Assembly (NCBI GenBank): GCA_963920525.1
Contig: OY986440.1
Location: 13,929,225 to 13,993,224, forward strand
Direction of reading: 5' to 3'
Source: Dichetophora obliterata
Taxonomy: Eukaryota; Arthropoda; Insecta; Diptera; Sciomyzidae
DNA: 64,000 nucleotides
A program made the translations under genes and the position numbers. Positions 33,480-45,010 of the stretch are shown here, piece by piece. The number at the start of each line of letters is the position of its first letter. The stretch's first letter is position 1. Under the pieces are notes generated by a model, which was not told where the DNA came from, did not search any database, and worked only from the letters and a program-made list of their open reading frames with translations.

Positions 33480-36250
33480 TTAAACTCCTTTGAAATGAAT
33501 AGTTTTATGTAATTTTTGCCAAATTGTTGGTTTTTCATTAGTTTTTTTAGTTATATAAAAATACCTTGTTTTTAAAAAAAATTCAATTATATATTTAACT
33601 ACAATATTATTATGGCCGGAAGACTTAATATGACCATCAAATATACTTTTACCTATCAGGGAGTGTTGTGTGTTTAACAAAATTCTATTATAATAAGTTT
33701 TATGCAAAATAGACTTGCCTTTATCTAACAATTTTGTTTGTATACTTAGCTCTTTTTCAGCAATAATACAAACGTCTTCAACCGATTTAAAAGGATTTTT
33801 CAAATACCCCTTTGACATAAAGCTAATTAGCGATTGCTGACTACTTTCCCCCTCCAAGTCTATTTTGCATTCACTACATTCTAGAAGTGATTGCAATTTA
33901 AATACAACAAACCCTGCTATATATCTAACTACATGTCCTGTATACTCTGTTAAAATACTGGCATCTGCAAAGTAATTATGATCGTTAAGAAAACAACTAT
34001 CGCTATCGTCATTGTCTACTATCCTTAAAACAACTCCCTGCCTTGATGTCATTGACTCGAGATTATCTGATTTGACCGGGTTAGAACTACTTAAATTTAA
34101 TATCTCTATATTTTCCAGTGGTATACAGTTACCTATTCCACCTTCTCTAATCTTACATCTGATAATCAATTTCTTATAAGCAGATAAGTGATAAGTGATT
34201 TCTTATAAGTGAGAACGAATTGAGCTAAAAAAGAGTTCTAAATGGTCCTGATTAAGCTTATAAATTGGTATAAATGACAAAACTTCACTTGCTATAAACC
34301 TTTCATATATAACTTTTATGTTCCTAATACATGCTATTATACCTATAAACCCAGTCTTTCTACGGCTGCTCACTACTAACTGACCATTAAGAATACGAAG
34401 CTGACTTATATATGCCACAAAATCTTCTTCAAATGAAATTAAAGAACCTATATTTTCATTGCAAAGGGCTTTTTCAAACCCAAATTTATACATATTCCTA
34501 CTATTTAAAATATCAAAAGCATTATTCATATACCTAATGATCTTTACTGTAGCCTCACTACCTTGAAAATCTGGAAATAGCAGTACTTCTCTACAGAAAT
34601 CTAACGCATCTACTACAGATTTACTAAGAGCTTGAACAGCAAGCCTTACCTTCATTTTTTGATCAAAGAAATATATATGAGCTCTTTTTAGCTTATTCCC
34701 TAAATGCAACTGCTCTTTTTCCTGCAAATCTACTAGCTTTTGAACATATTGCCATTTTATGACATTATTTTCTGAATCTTTAAACTCTCCTATTTCAGCA
34801 AAAAAATTTCTAATGAGTTTGATCATGTGGCAAGGGTCAGGTAAAATACAAAATCTACTTGTCAAGGAATCTAACTTAAAAACGCTCTCTGTATTAATAT
34901 TTGACACATCAGATCCTAACAGCCTAGCTGCAGTAAAGTTTACTGCAGCCCCATCAAATGTTACCCCAACTACCTCAGCTCCTGTTTTTAAAATATTTTC
35001 TAAACAATGCTTAATCAAATTTACCTTTTGATTTGCGTCAAGAGACGTGATAGGAAAATACCCTACAGGGATTTTCCAGCTTCGGTTGACACACACAACC
35101 ATGAAAACCAAAATCTGTGTTGCTTCTGTGCTACTGCAGTCGCCATCTCCAATGTACGTGTATCCAATAGATCCACTGCTACTCCAATCAATATGTCTAA
35201 CAAAGTTTTTAAATATTGAAAATAAAATAAAAATCGTTTTTAAGATCCTTACTTTCGAATCGCCATCTCATCAAAAACTAAATTTAATATTATTCTTTCA
35301 GCTCTGTTTCGTGCTTCATCAACAGCGGCACTGATGGCTTCGAATGATTCTGTCGTAAAGCCTGGACAGCAATCAATGCCCTCGTACCATTTGGCAAGCG
35401 TACGTGAGTGCGGTAGGCAGTTATCAAAATTTTTTCGTACAAAATCGTATGCTTTTGGTGACAAAAAGTTTAAATTTAACGCAAAAGATCTTATAGCTGG
35501 TTGGTACATCCTTGCGTTTGGCATGCCCTTTATTTTTCTCAGCTTTCTTTGGAATAGATCTGCGTTCATGTCACCAAGCATATTAAGAATTTTGGAAGTC
35601 TCCTCGTTTATTAAATTTTTTTTTTAATGGAACATACGATTTCCTTTAGAGAGGCTATTCTTTTTGCTTTGCGCCAAAGTTTTTGATTTAAGGTTTTTAT
35701 TTTTTTATTTTTTTCCAAAACAACCTTCCTGAGAACTCTAAGTTTATCTATAACTATTTTTTTTTGCGGTGTGCTAGTTAAGTAATCGCTTGACTTCATT
35801 GCTCTTTTCAACGCTATTTTTTTTATTTTATTTTGGGCAACATTTTTTATTTCATTATTTTGTGATGTCAAAGTTGCTGCGCTAGGTGGCGTTATTTGAA
35901 TATTTGCCAATATTTTTACGTTTTCTTTATTGGAGTGCCCTTCTTCTGTAGCAAGCTGGCAACTACAGGTAGGCAGCGCATCGTTTTCTCTATGTAGTTA
36001 TAAAATGTTTATTGATTTGAAATAATAAAAAAATAAATACTCACATTTTACTACCGATAGGATCAATGTAAGGTACCGCTGATGGAAATAGTTTGTGGCT
36101 AGAACATGAATTGCCGATGAAATCATATTCATAAAAATGTTTAGAGCAAACACGCGATCCTTCATTTATATCATTGGGTTCCAACCCTAAGGAACGAATC
36201 CATAACATTTTAATTTGCGGAATGTGCGGAAATCTCAAAAATGGCATCAT
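33480..36250 (-). pseudogene. P-element-like transposase with partial THAP domain
   Basis: THAP exon 36041-36250 keeps FLRFPHIPQ and SRVCSKHF but not the N-terminal Cys pair of the zinc site. It splices (AAAT/GTGAGT) to a coiled-coil exon (to about 35620), then LFQRKLRKIKGMP… and VFDEMAIRK. From there a donor at 35254-35255 joins, via an acceptor near 35194, the block HIDWSSSGSIGYTYIGDGD…VTFDGAAVNFTAARLLG and DPCHMIKLIRNF, the catalytic core. The last block (33480-34169) contains IREGGIGNC and VVRYIAGFVV. There are two breaks: a homopolymer frameshift at about 35621-35630, and a scar at 34170-34205 where the RS-GG region is replaced by short cttataagaaat/cacttat repeats. In the family this protein cuts and joins the element's DNA using GTP. 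Confidence 0.82.
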
Positions 36251-36317
36251 TTTACTTTAGGGTCCGGACACGAATATTAATTTTCTTATTTTTATTAAAT
36301 GTACTGAGGCCTCCTTA

Positions 36318-36475
36318 ACCTAAATCTGAAAACAAAAATTGTCGCTCTCGTTTGAAAGTTCAGTGTAAATTAAAATAGCTTCAACAACGTTTAAAATTTG
36401 CACTGAATTTTCAAACTAAACCAATTTATTTCCTAAACCAAACGAGTGCGACAATTTTTGTTTTCAGATTTAGGT
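36318..36475. mobile_element. 158-bp MITE inside the P copy, TTA duplication
   Basis: Inverted ends of about 36 bp: ACCTAAATCTGAAAACAAAA and its complement. Flanked by TTA on both sides (36315-36317, 36476-36478), as in PIF/Harbinger-type insertions. It sits just upstream of the partial THAP exon. Confidence 0.75.
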
Positions 36476-37219
36476 TTAGAGACCCAAATTCATTTAATAA
36501 AAACAAGAAAAAGTAAAATTATTTCAAAAAAATTTATTAAATCTCATTAACTATGCTGAAAACAAGAGCGCCCCAAAAATGTATTCAACAGTGAAAAATC
36601 ACTGCGCCCCTGAAGCAGTGTTTCTGTTTTGACAGATGTGGTTTGATCAAAATGGCGCGAAATACCCTTGGTCTAATTTGCAGTTTTAAAGCATTTCTAA
36701 TAAGAAATATATAAATTTCGAACACAAATAAGTTTAAAAAATATTGCTAGTAAATAAATAAAGCACTACTGTGTAAGAAATCCAAACGATGTGGGCATAT
36801 TTACCTGTGGAACGAAAGCTCATTGTTTTTAAGTTTTCGGGAACTTTTACAATTCTTAACCGCACAACTCATATTGCAATTATTTTTGTGGTTGTTTTTT
36901 TTTAAATTGTAGCTTTTTAGCAGTGGAAAATGCTTTTAAATAAATTATTTTCGAATATTTTGCTGAGGAGACTTTTAATCAGATGCCAGGGTTCTCAGAA
37001 ATGTCAAAAAACCATCTCTGTCTCGCTCGCACAATTTACGAATGGTGCGACAGTTCACGTACAGTGTATGTGTTAGCAACACCATTTCCTTATATTTTAC
37101 TTTGAATATTTTAAATTCAAGATAACATGTTGTCAGTCGGCTGTATCGAGCGTTCGAACACTCAAATACGAGGCTTGTCCTACAATGCGTGACAACATGT
37201 AGGACCATGTGAACCCCGC

Positions 37220-38063
37220 TTTTCTAATAAGAATTTAAACACGTTAAATTCTGATTCAGTTTGGAAATCTATACAAGAAAATGAAAAGGGCGCCTAAACG
37301 ATATTATCCGTGTGGAAAAGGGGTATTTGTGTGTAAGAAATAAATTAGGATGGACATGAATATTTTTCAGAGGAGCTCAGTTATATGAACAGCAACGCAT
37401 TTTTGTCGAAGTGAACATGTCTGGTCTTAAAATCCTACGCATCAAGGAAAAGGAAAGCCAACTGTTAGCAAGTAAAGAATGGCTGCACTCTATCCGAAAA
37501 AGCGGTCAGGTAGCGAAGTAACATGTTGCGGAACTTTCGGGCTGAATGGTATACGCTCACAGAGCATGTTCCTTGAGCTGTCACAATTTATACAGCGAAA
37601 ATATTTTATGCTACATGAGGTCTTTTTAGGGCTGTTCACATTTCAAACCGCTCATCAAATCATTTGTCAAATCGTTTGACCACAACAGTGTTCAGACTCA
37701 TAAAATTTTTCGTCAAATTTCATTTTGTCTTGAACACCGAAGTAAGCACATCGCGATGACGGAAAATTTTCAGTACCACTAGTTATTAAAATCGTATTGG
37801 AAGATGAAGAAATTATTTTATAAATTATTATAAATTATTTGCAACAGTTATTTATTATTATTTTCTTCCGCTCCCTCTTTTGCCTCGATGTGCTCAGGTT
37901 GAAAAATTTTTTGGACTGACAAAATCGTTCTACACAATTTGACGAGTGTTCACACTGGTTTTTGTATAAATTCGCTGAATGGTAGAATTTTGGGAGCGCT
38001 CACTTAAACAAATCAGGTAGCGGACGGCAATTAATCGAGCGAAAAAACACTATGCTACATAAA
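37220..38063. other. Non-coding, with a dispersed repeat at 37625-37830
   Basis: No gene. The 37625-37830 segment (catcgcgatgacggaaaa; attaaaatcgtattggaaga) matches 31205-31400 in inverse orientation. Confidence 0.5.
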
Positions 38064-39098
38064 CACAACTGTTGAATCGACTGTCAGATGCTGCCACAGA
38101 CGCTGTTAAATGGTATTCCAAATTCTATGCAATATAAGAGTTTGTTATCGGAGGAAACAGCTACGATTTGCAATTTTTTCGCAGATTATTTGAATTATGT
38201 TTATTCTAGCTCTGGGCCTCCTTCCTCTATCCCTAATGCTGTTACCTACCTTGATTGTGGTGTTCTCACCTTAACCGAGTTGGATGTGGAATCAGCTCTG
38301 ATAAGTCTTAAATCCATACCGTCCGGTGGCCCTGATGCTTCAATTTTGTTGAAAAACTGTGCTATGCAAGTTGCGTTACCACTTACAAAAATTTTTAATA
38401 AATCAATAAATACTGGCACATTCTTGGTGGAATAGAAAGTCTCTTTTATACAACCCATCCATAAATCGGGTCCTAAGCAAAATGTCTGCAATTAGAGACC
38501 AATCAGTAAACTTTTAACTATTTCAAAGATCTTAGAAAAAATTGTATACGGGATGATTTATTTCTATTTGAAAAATATAATATGCTTAAACGAACATGGT
38601 TTTCTTTCAGCCACAAATTTAAATATATTCTGTAATTATATAATTGACAACTTCGCGAGAGGTTATCAAACAGATGTAATTTTTACTGACTTCGCAAAAG
38701 CGTTTGACAAAATAAACCATATAACTTTACTCGCTAAGCTCTCAGCTTTAGGTTTCCACTCAAATTTACTTAAATGGATTGCATCCTACCTACAGGATAG
38801 ACAACAGCTGGTAAAAATCAACCATTGCTTATCAGATGTGATACACGTACCATCAGGAGTCCCTCAAGCTAGCCATTTGGGTCCCCTCTTGTTCTTAATA
38901 TTCATAAACGACATTCCCATAGTTATTAAGGACTGCCCGTACCTTCTTTTTGCGGATGATCTCAAGTTATTTCGATCTATCAAACATATTAATGATTTCA
39001 ATTTATTACAAAAGGACCTTGATTCCATTGTAAACTAGTGTACTCTCAATAACCTACCACTGAATATTTCTAAATGTGAGGTTATTTCGTTCGCTATA
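38064..39098 (+). pseudogene. LINE reverse-transcriptase relic (CR1/Jockey-like)
   Basis: Motifs in order: ALISLKSIPSGGPDASILLK, ISKLLTISKILEKIV, DVIFTDFAKAFDKINH, VPSGVPQASHLGPLLFLIF and YLLFADDLKLF. FADD is the intact catalytic motif C. In-frame stops occur at 38433 (position of a Trp), about 38491 and 39036, after which homology continues as CTLNNLPLNISKCEVISFA to about 39098. The usual PQGS motif reads PQAS. Both ends are truncated. Different from the RTE copies. Confidence 0.75.
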
Positions 39099-39204
39099 GT
39101 GGCCACCCCTACCATCAAAAAATCCCAAAAAAATTTTTAAATGAACAGAAATTTTTTTTTTAAAAAAATGTAGATTTATAAAAATATACAAAAAAAAATT
39201 TTTT

Positions 39205-39360
39205 TTTGGTCCGAGCTGGGTCGCGAACCTGCGCTCCCGAAAGCTGACTTTCATTTGTAATGATGCAAAATAAGCTGAAGTTTGTTAAAAACTGAGGTGG
39301 ACGAGTGGGTAAGATGCCAGACCGCCAGCTGAGAGGACGCTGGATCAAATCTGGAATTTG
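39205..39360 (+). repeat. tRNA-like repeat segment
   Basis: 39296-39355 has TGGACGAGTGGGTAAGATGCC (A-box-like) and CTGGATCAAATCTGG (B-box-like) in tRNA-like spacing. On the opposite strand 39205-39242 also holds a B-box-like GGTTCGCGACCC. Two tRNA-like heads facing each other suggest a SINE dimer or two abutting copies. Confidence 0.35.
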
Positions 39361-39420
39361 TCAAAAAAATTTTTATTTCAAGTTGATATTTATATTGTTT
39401 TTCTTTCTAATTTACATTCT

Positions 39421-39573
39421 AAAGAAGAGCTTCTAGCAGGCTTCTTTAGAGTCGCGAGAGAGGAAGGCCTAGAAAATTTTCTCGTTTCATATAAAAAAGT
39501 TTATGCGCTTGGAAACGAGCACGGAAGGGCTAAGAAATCCATATGATGGCCTGCTAGAAGCGCTTCAAAGACC
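39421..39573. mobile_element. MITE of about 150 bp
   Basis: Imperfect inverted ends: gaagagcttctagcaggc at the left and gcctgctagaagcgcttc at the right. A 62-codon frame across it has no known domain. Confidence 0.45.
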
Positions 39574-40161
39574 TGCTTTTGTCCACTGGGTTACAGTTAG
39601 CGCTACCATTACAGTTCACAACAGTTGTCTGCGCTGAATGCGGCCATAGACTACAATACATCCGATGAATACATATAGCGAAATTGCAATGAAGCAGTGG
39701 CAGCGTCAGTGGCAGTAGCAGTGTCAGCTGTTATTTTAAGAATAATGTTATTTACATGGCGGTTACACGTTCCAGTTTTGTCTTTCAAGTTTCAATACAT
39801 TCTACGTTTTTACTAACGCACTCTCACTTTTAAAAATTTCCCAGCTTGCTTACGAGTTTTCCTTTCAAGTCGTGGGGCAACTTGATGGTCAAGTTTTGAA
39901 TAGCTGATCGGCCAATGCGCTGATGTGAAAATAAATTTTGCAATTCGATTTGGAAATATTCTGCCCTAAATTAAGTGATGGAGAAAATTAATAAAAATAA
40001 TTATGTTTTTGTTGTTTCCTTGACGACGGCATCTTAAAAATAAAATTGACAATAAAGTTGCGTGCAGCCTACGTCATAGCTGCCAATTCAAATGAGTATT
40101 GACAAGCTGTATCAACTTGAAAGCAAAAACTTGAACGTTTAACTGTAGCGCAAATGGTAAA
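39574..40161. other. Non-coding, no recognised feature
   Basis: No coding frame or repeat recognised. Confidence 0.4.
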
Positions 40162-40603
40162 GGTCCAATTATAATAGAAGTAACATAATGTGGTCTTATG
40201 TCAATTGAGCAGTGCGTTATTTCACTTATTGTCTGAAACAATTCTTTCTTATACAAGTGATTATAATTAGAGTAACGTAACGTGACGGGACGTATAGATC
40301 CGTGGAAATTGGCTTTCTTTACATTACGTCTTGTCTAAAAGCAACTGAACATTGAGGTTCGATTCAATTAGTGTGCTATTTGTACTACGTTTTTTGTTGA
40401 GTTTTCGTTATTAATGTCATAGTTCTATATATCCACAGCTATGGATGGCGAAGTTTTAATTGAACTTGTACGGGAACGTGCAATTATTTACGACAAACAG
40501 CTGCCTAGCTACTGCCTATTATAATTGTTATAACGTTTTCTTACATTGCGTCCCCTCATGATGACAGTTGACAACATTACGTTACATCTATTATAATTTG
40601 AGG
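40162..40603 (-). mobile_element. MITE family TTATAATAGACGTAATG, copy A
   Basis: Ends tccaattataatag and ctattataatttgagg are inverted. Its minus-strand sequence matches copy B at 45749-46264 over most of its length, e.g. gttgtcaactgtcatc and ccatagctgtggat. No coding content. Confidence 0.65.
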
Positions 40604-40764
40604 TTTACGCGTGTTTGCGTTTGCATGCAAAACAACAACAAAGAAAACACTTACGTAAGTTTGCGTAAAAATAACAAATCGTGAAAATAGCAGACCTTCG
40701 CGAATTCAAACTGTGGACAGCCTTACTATATGCAGAAGGTTTTTGTGTAAACGAGCATTGATAT

Positions 40765-40850
40765 ATGTCCCAGTTCACATGCGTCAAGAGTTGACGTCAA
40801 TTCTTGGTTATTCCTTTTTGAACTTCCACCTCTTTCACGATGATGCCCAC
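40765..40850. repeat. Fragment of the CGTCAAGACTTGACG MITE family
   Basis: Contains cagttcacatgcgtcaagag and ttgacgtcaatt, diverged forms of the end sequence at 46601-46640. No matching second end nearby. Confidence 0.35.
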
Positions 40851-41143
40851 CAGAGATAAAGAGATGGGAAACTATGTTAGAGGGATACAACATTAAGGGT
40901 ATTCAGAGGTAGTCTTGTTACAGTGTTAGATTGCTGAAGTGTTGATTATTTCAACAACACAATAACAAAATACACGTCTTGTCACATTTCAACAACTCAA
41001 CACTCTAACACTACCTCAACCCTATTGTTATGAGTGTTGCTACGGTGTTGAATATTATTGTTGTCAGTTTTAATTTACAGTTAGTATTTGTCAGCGCGTT
41101 CAGTTCTCGTGAAAATTATATTAAAACAAAAAATAATAGGAAT

Positions 41144-42226
41144 AATGCAGTCGAATGAAAATAAAGTTAAAAAACAACGTCTAAAGGAAGTTAAAAAGTG
41201 GACTAATGAAGAAATTAAAAAAATACTTGAATATATCATGCAAACAGGCAATTTGGAGGCAAATATTTTTCTTGATATCAGCCTTAATAAAGAAATTAAT
41301 ATATGCGACTTTCTTTGTTTCCAGAAGCCGACTGCTCAACTGTACTACAGAAAACTCGTTGAGCAGACTGGAATAGACGCCGATTGGATTATGGTTCGCT
41401 GGAAGATGCGAAATTTAAAGATTGCATTTTCAAAATGCAATGAGTGGCGTAATTCTACTGGAGCTGGTCTTGTCGATGAAGAAGATAATTTACTATCTGT
41501 TAATGGTAAACAATACGCTTATTTTCTATAAATTATTATACAACATTTATTAATATCTAATAGTAATATCAATATGTAAAGAATTGCAATAATTAATATT
41601 ACGTAGTTTTTTTTTATTGCAGCTAAAATCTTGAAGATGTGCTCACATTACGATCGCCTTCAGGAAATATTTGGCAAAAAAGTTCAGCATTGGAAGTAAT
41701 AGCTTATGATTCCACAAATTTTAATGCGATGGATGAGTCTCTATGTGAAGAGTTTCCAATGGAGTCAAATGAGCCACGTTTATCGCAAACATCCGAAAAC
41801 ATCGCAATGGAGCCTACAGAGGTAAACACGGAGCCCTTAATTATATTAGAAGAGCCCACAACCGATTTAACACCTAAAAATAAAGCTATTTCATCATGCA
41901 CAAGACATACTTCTACATTCGCCGAAAGGCTTAAAAGAAGCGCTCCAAAAACATCATTGTAAAAGCTCAGCGATCTGCACAATGAAAAACATGTGCTCAA
42001 CAATAAAAAAATAGAATTGGACCAGAAAAAATTTGATAGAGAAGTGAAAATGGATGAAAAGCGACTTAAACTCGAAACAACAAAACTAGAGTTTGAAGAA
42101 AATAAATTAAAATGGGATCAAGAAAAGTTTAAATCCGACCAGGAGCTAAGAATTATGCAATTGGAAAAAGAAGAAAGAATTGCAATGTTTGAAATAGAAA
42201 TGAAATATAAACATAAACAATATTAA
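41144..42226 (+). pseudogene. Harbinger Myb/MADF-like accessory protein, broken
   Basis: Partner protein that in this superfamily binds DNA and brings the transposase to the nucleus (family knowledge). The preferred start is the ATG at 41144 (MQSNENKVKKQ). The trihelix-like domain WTNEEIKKILEYIM…WKMRNLKIAFSKC spans exon 1. A donor AATG/GTAAAC near 41504 and acceptor attgcag/CTAAAATC near 41623 join it to KILKMCSHYDRLQEIFGK. Then a frameshift in an A-run near 41676 and a stop at 41960 break the frame. A highly charged coiled coil (41993-42226, KKIELDQKKFDREVKMDEK) ends it. Confidence 0.72.
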
Positions 42227-42445
42227 AATGATTTTTTTTTTTTGGTTAAAAAATCTAAAATGAATTATTATTTTAAGTTTCTGCACTTGTTTCTTAGACA
42301 TTTGTCTTAGTCCAAAAAGGACATTTGAATTTTATTTAATTTTTATTTAAATAAACAATAAAAATAATAATAAATGACAATGTTTATAATTTATTGAAAT
42401 ATTAGGTGATACGGAGCTTGTCTTTTTATTTCAGCTTGTCGATTA

Positions 42446-43661
42446 TTATTCGTTTTGCCTATCTTTTACGATTTCTTCATCTTCGTTATGAAATGAACTG
42501 CCAAATGGTTCAATATCAGCGTCAGTAATCAAAATGTTGTGCAAAATACAACAGACAAATACCCAGTCACAAGCAAACTTATGAATTCGCCTATCATGAA
42601 ATCTCATTCTTAATTCTTTAAGACTACAAAATTTCTCCTTTACTATTCCAAAACAGTTTTCTACACGGACTCGATAGCTGCTATGTCTTAAATTGAATTT
42701 TTTTCTTTTCGTTACATCCATTTGCTGCAAGTTTGTTCTGTAAGGTGTAATAATAGTCTCGGAAAGAGGATAAGCAGAGTCACTAGCGATCTACTGATTA
42801 CTTGAAAAAAGTCCTGATTTTGCAGAAAAATTGTGCTCTTTTTAAAAATACTGGCATCGTGACAACTGCCAGGACTTTCTACAACAAGGTGACGCACTTT
42901 GAGTTTGTAGTCACACACAACCTGTGCTTTTATGCAATAAATATGATTTCTAGAAAAATAAAGCTCGTGATTTTGAACCGGTGCTTCCGCAAGCTTTATT
43001 TCTGATCCATCAATATATCCGATACAAAAGGGCAGTTTTTCAAATGTAGCTCCTACTATTTGAATCCTTTCGGCATCATTCGGCCAATAAATGTACTTGG
43101 GAAGAAGTTTAAGAAAAACACGAAAAATTCTATTCGTAATATTTGAAATGATTCTTCTGTCTCCAATGCCAAAAATTGCGGCAATTTTCCTTACTGATGC
43201 ACTGTCACCACATGAACCTAACCGGTACAAAACAATCGCCAATTGAAGTGCAATTTGGAACTGTTGGCTTTCATTGTTCATATGGAATTACATTTCGTTG
43301 GTTATAATTAATAGCAAGTGCTCAAATTGTCTCCTATCTACTCTAAGCATCTGCAAAAAGCGACTATCATCTAGAGTTGTTAACACATTTTCACGCAAGT
43401 CAATGTATTTTTTAAAATTGTTTTTTACTCCATACCGACATAAAGACACTAGTACTAATACTTCATAATCTCGTCTAAGATTTCATCTACAGCTTCATCA
43501 CTGCTTGCCTCATCACGGTCAATATCTGCAATTAAGTTTTTAATTGAGAATGTAGTAAATTCATATAAACGTTTCTTCAAACCTTCTATCTGCGTTATTT
43601 TATCCATCGCATCTTCAATTATACAATCAATTGTCTTATTTTTTTCACTTTTCCTAGGCAT
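42446..43661 (-). pseudogene. Harbinger-type DDE transposase, broken
   Basis: N-terminal piece 43455-43661 (MPRKSEKNKTIDCIIEDAMD). After a frameshift near 43470 comes YGVKNNFKKYIDLREN…LRVDRRQFEHLLLII, then a stop near 43291, then the main block 42712-43281 (SVRKIAAIFGIGDRRII, FCIGYIDGSEIKL, SPGSCHDASIF). A further shift near 42785 leads to the last block (SYRVRVENCFGIVKEKF, CILHNI). The catalytic D, D, E are all visible (GYIDGS, CHDAS, VENCFG) but spread over different frames, so the gene is inactive as read. Confidence 0.8.
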
Positions 43662-43828
43662 AGCTATTAAACGCTTTCAAATTTGAAGCAAAAATATAAT
43701 AAACATTCTCCAATCGGATTTTGACAGAAGCGTAGGTGAAGCAAAATAATTGAATGAGTGTGTTCACACGTACATCAAAATTTTAACAATCTAACACCGT
43801 AATAAGACTACCTCTGAATACCCTTATT

Positions 43829-44470
43829 ATATCTGATTGTTGTCCAATTTTAGTCAATACCATCACAAAATGTATAACTGGGGTAGTAAAATCTCGAGGA
43901 AAGTCACCACTCTGGCGATATTTCATATGTTAACTCACCACTCCGCCGATATTTTTGTGGTTCAGAAATTCTCATCAGAAGGTGTGTGCCAATCGAAAAC
44001 TTTTCACTCGTGGCAGAATAGAAAATTCCGAGTTGAAGAAAACTTATATGTGTTGAAATGGAATTGTATTTTTTGTTGTGTTTAACTGTGTTTTTCGTTA
44101 AATAACATTATAAAAACCAAAATTGTGCAAACATTATTAACTTGCAAAAAAAAAAACATAATTTTTATTCATGATCGATTGTAATACGAAAGAAAATACT
44201 GACTCATACTCAGTAGATCAATCAGCCAACCATTAAACATCCTTAAACACGATTTAACCCTTTATCAGCCATATATTAAAATATTCAAAAAGTATATATA
44301 AGGCATTTGTGGGTTAAGTTTTGTAATAAAAGAACCTACTTTTTTAACAGTTTTTAATAAGAAGGTTAACATCAGTGCTGCCACGACTATTTGAAAAAAG
44401 TATCCATGAAAAGGTCAAAAAAGTATCCAAAAGTTTCCACTTTTGAAAAAAAAGTATCCACAAAGTATTT
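43829..44470. other. Non-coding, no recognised feature
   Basis: Only an unsupported 82-codon frame at 43837-44085. A short cluster of aaaaagtatcca units occurs at 44396-44465. Confidence 0.4.
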
Positions 44471-44474
44471 AAAC

Positions 44475-44739
44475 GGATGACAACCTGGTAGGGAATCTGT
44501 TCCAATGTAACTAGAGACTTCATTTTGGTGTCAAAAAATTCTTAAAAATACCCACTTTACGGCTATATAGGTGTCATATGTGGAGAAAACTCCTGAATGC
44601 ATGAGAGCCCAGCGACGATTTTTATCTAAATGGATTACGACCTGGCAGGGAACCTGTTCCAATGCAGCTAGAGAGTTAATTTTGGTGTCAAACATTTTAA
44701 AAAATTACCAGCTTTATGACTATATAGGTGTCATATGTG
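44475..44739 (+). repeat. Direct repeat pair, period about 157 bp
   Basis: 44475-44585 and 44632-44739 share aacctgttccaatg, ttttggtgtcaaa and ctatataggtgtcatatgtg in the same order. Diverged tandem duplication without coding content. Confidence 0.55.
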
Positions 44740-45010
44740 CAGACCGTTCAGCCGCAAAGCGATTTGGACCTCTTTTTGTTATGCAAATATTAAAAAAACC
44801 AAAAAGAATAAAATTATTACTTTGTTTTCAAAATGTTGCTTATATGTTTATTATTGATTTCTGATACTTTTTTTATGTATGTCTTATTTTATAAAATAAA
44901 GAGTTTTACTATGTTGATTTTTTGTAATTTAAATACAAATTCTAAATGTGTGATAGTTTAAATCATACTTGATTTTAAATACAAATTCTAGTTGTTTGAT
45001 AGCTTAAAGT

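Larger units (their letters stand above)
33002..37104 (-). mobile_element. P-superfamily transposon, 4.1 kb, near full length
   Basis: Ends CAAAGAAGTAAAATATAAGG (33002-33021) and CCTTATATTTTACTTTG (to 37104, short of one AAG unit). It is flanked by a perfect 8-bp duplication AATATTTT (32994-33001, 37105-37112). It carries a THAP/P-type transposase gene on the minus strand (33480-36250) and is itself invaded by a 158-bp MITE at 36318-36475. Low LTR-like divergence cannot be used here, but the perfect duplication suggests no great age. Confidence 0.85.
32938..37219. mobile_element. Palindromic element split by the large P copy
   Basis: About 32-bp inverted ends: GGGTTCACATGATCCTACAT from 32940 at the left and its near-complement ending at 37219. 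The inner sequence is also palindromic around the P insertion (cttgaatttt… against …aaattcaag). Removing the P copy and one duplication leaves an element of about 170 bp. Confidence 0.65.
40895..43825. mobile_element. PIF/Harbinger transposon, two-gene, decayed
   Basis: Inverted ends AAGGGTATTCAGAGGTAGTC (40895) and complement (to 43825) match over about 40 bp with few changes. Flanked by ATT on both sides if the ends are read as AAGGG; the exact boundary is ambiguous by a base or two (TAA/TTA alternative). It carries the two genes typical of the superfamily: a Myb/MADF-like DNA-binding protein (plus) and a DDE transposase (minus), both broken. Confidence 0.82.

Noticed and set aside
39296..39360. 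Functional tRNA gene
   Set aside because: A- and B-box-like segments only; the acceptor stem does not pair, and a second tRNA-like head lies in the opposite orientation beside it.
43274..43468. 64-codon plus-strand frame
   Set aside because: It is the shadow of the Harbinger transposase on the other strand.
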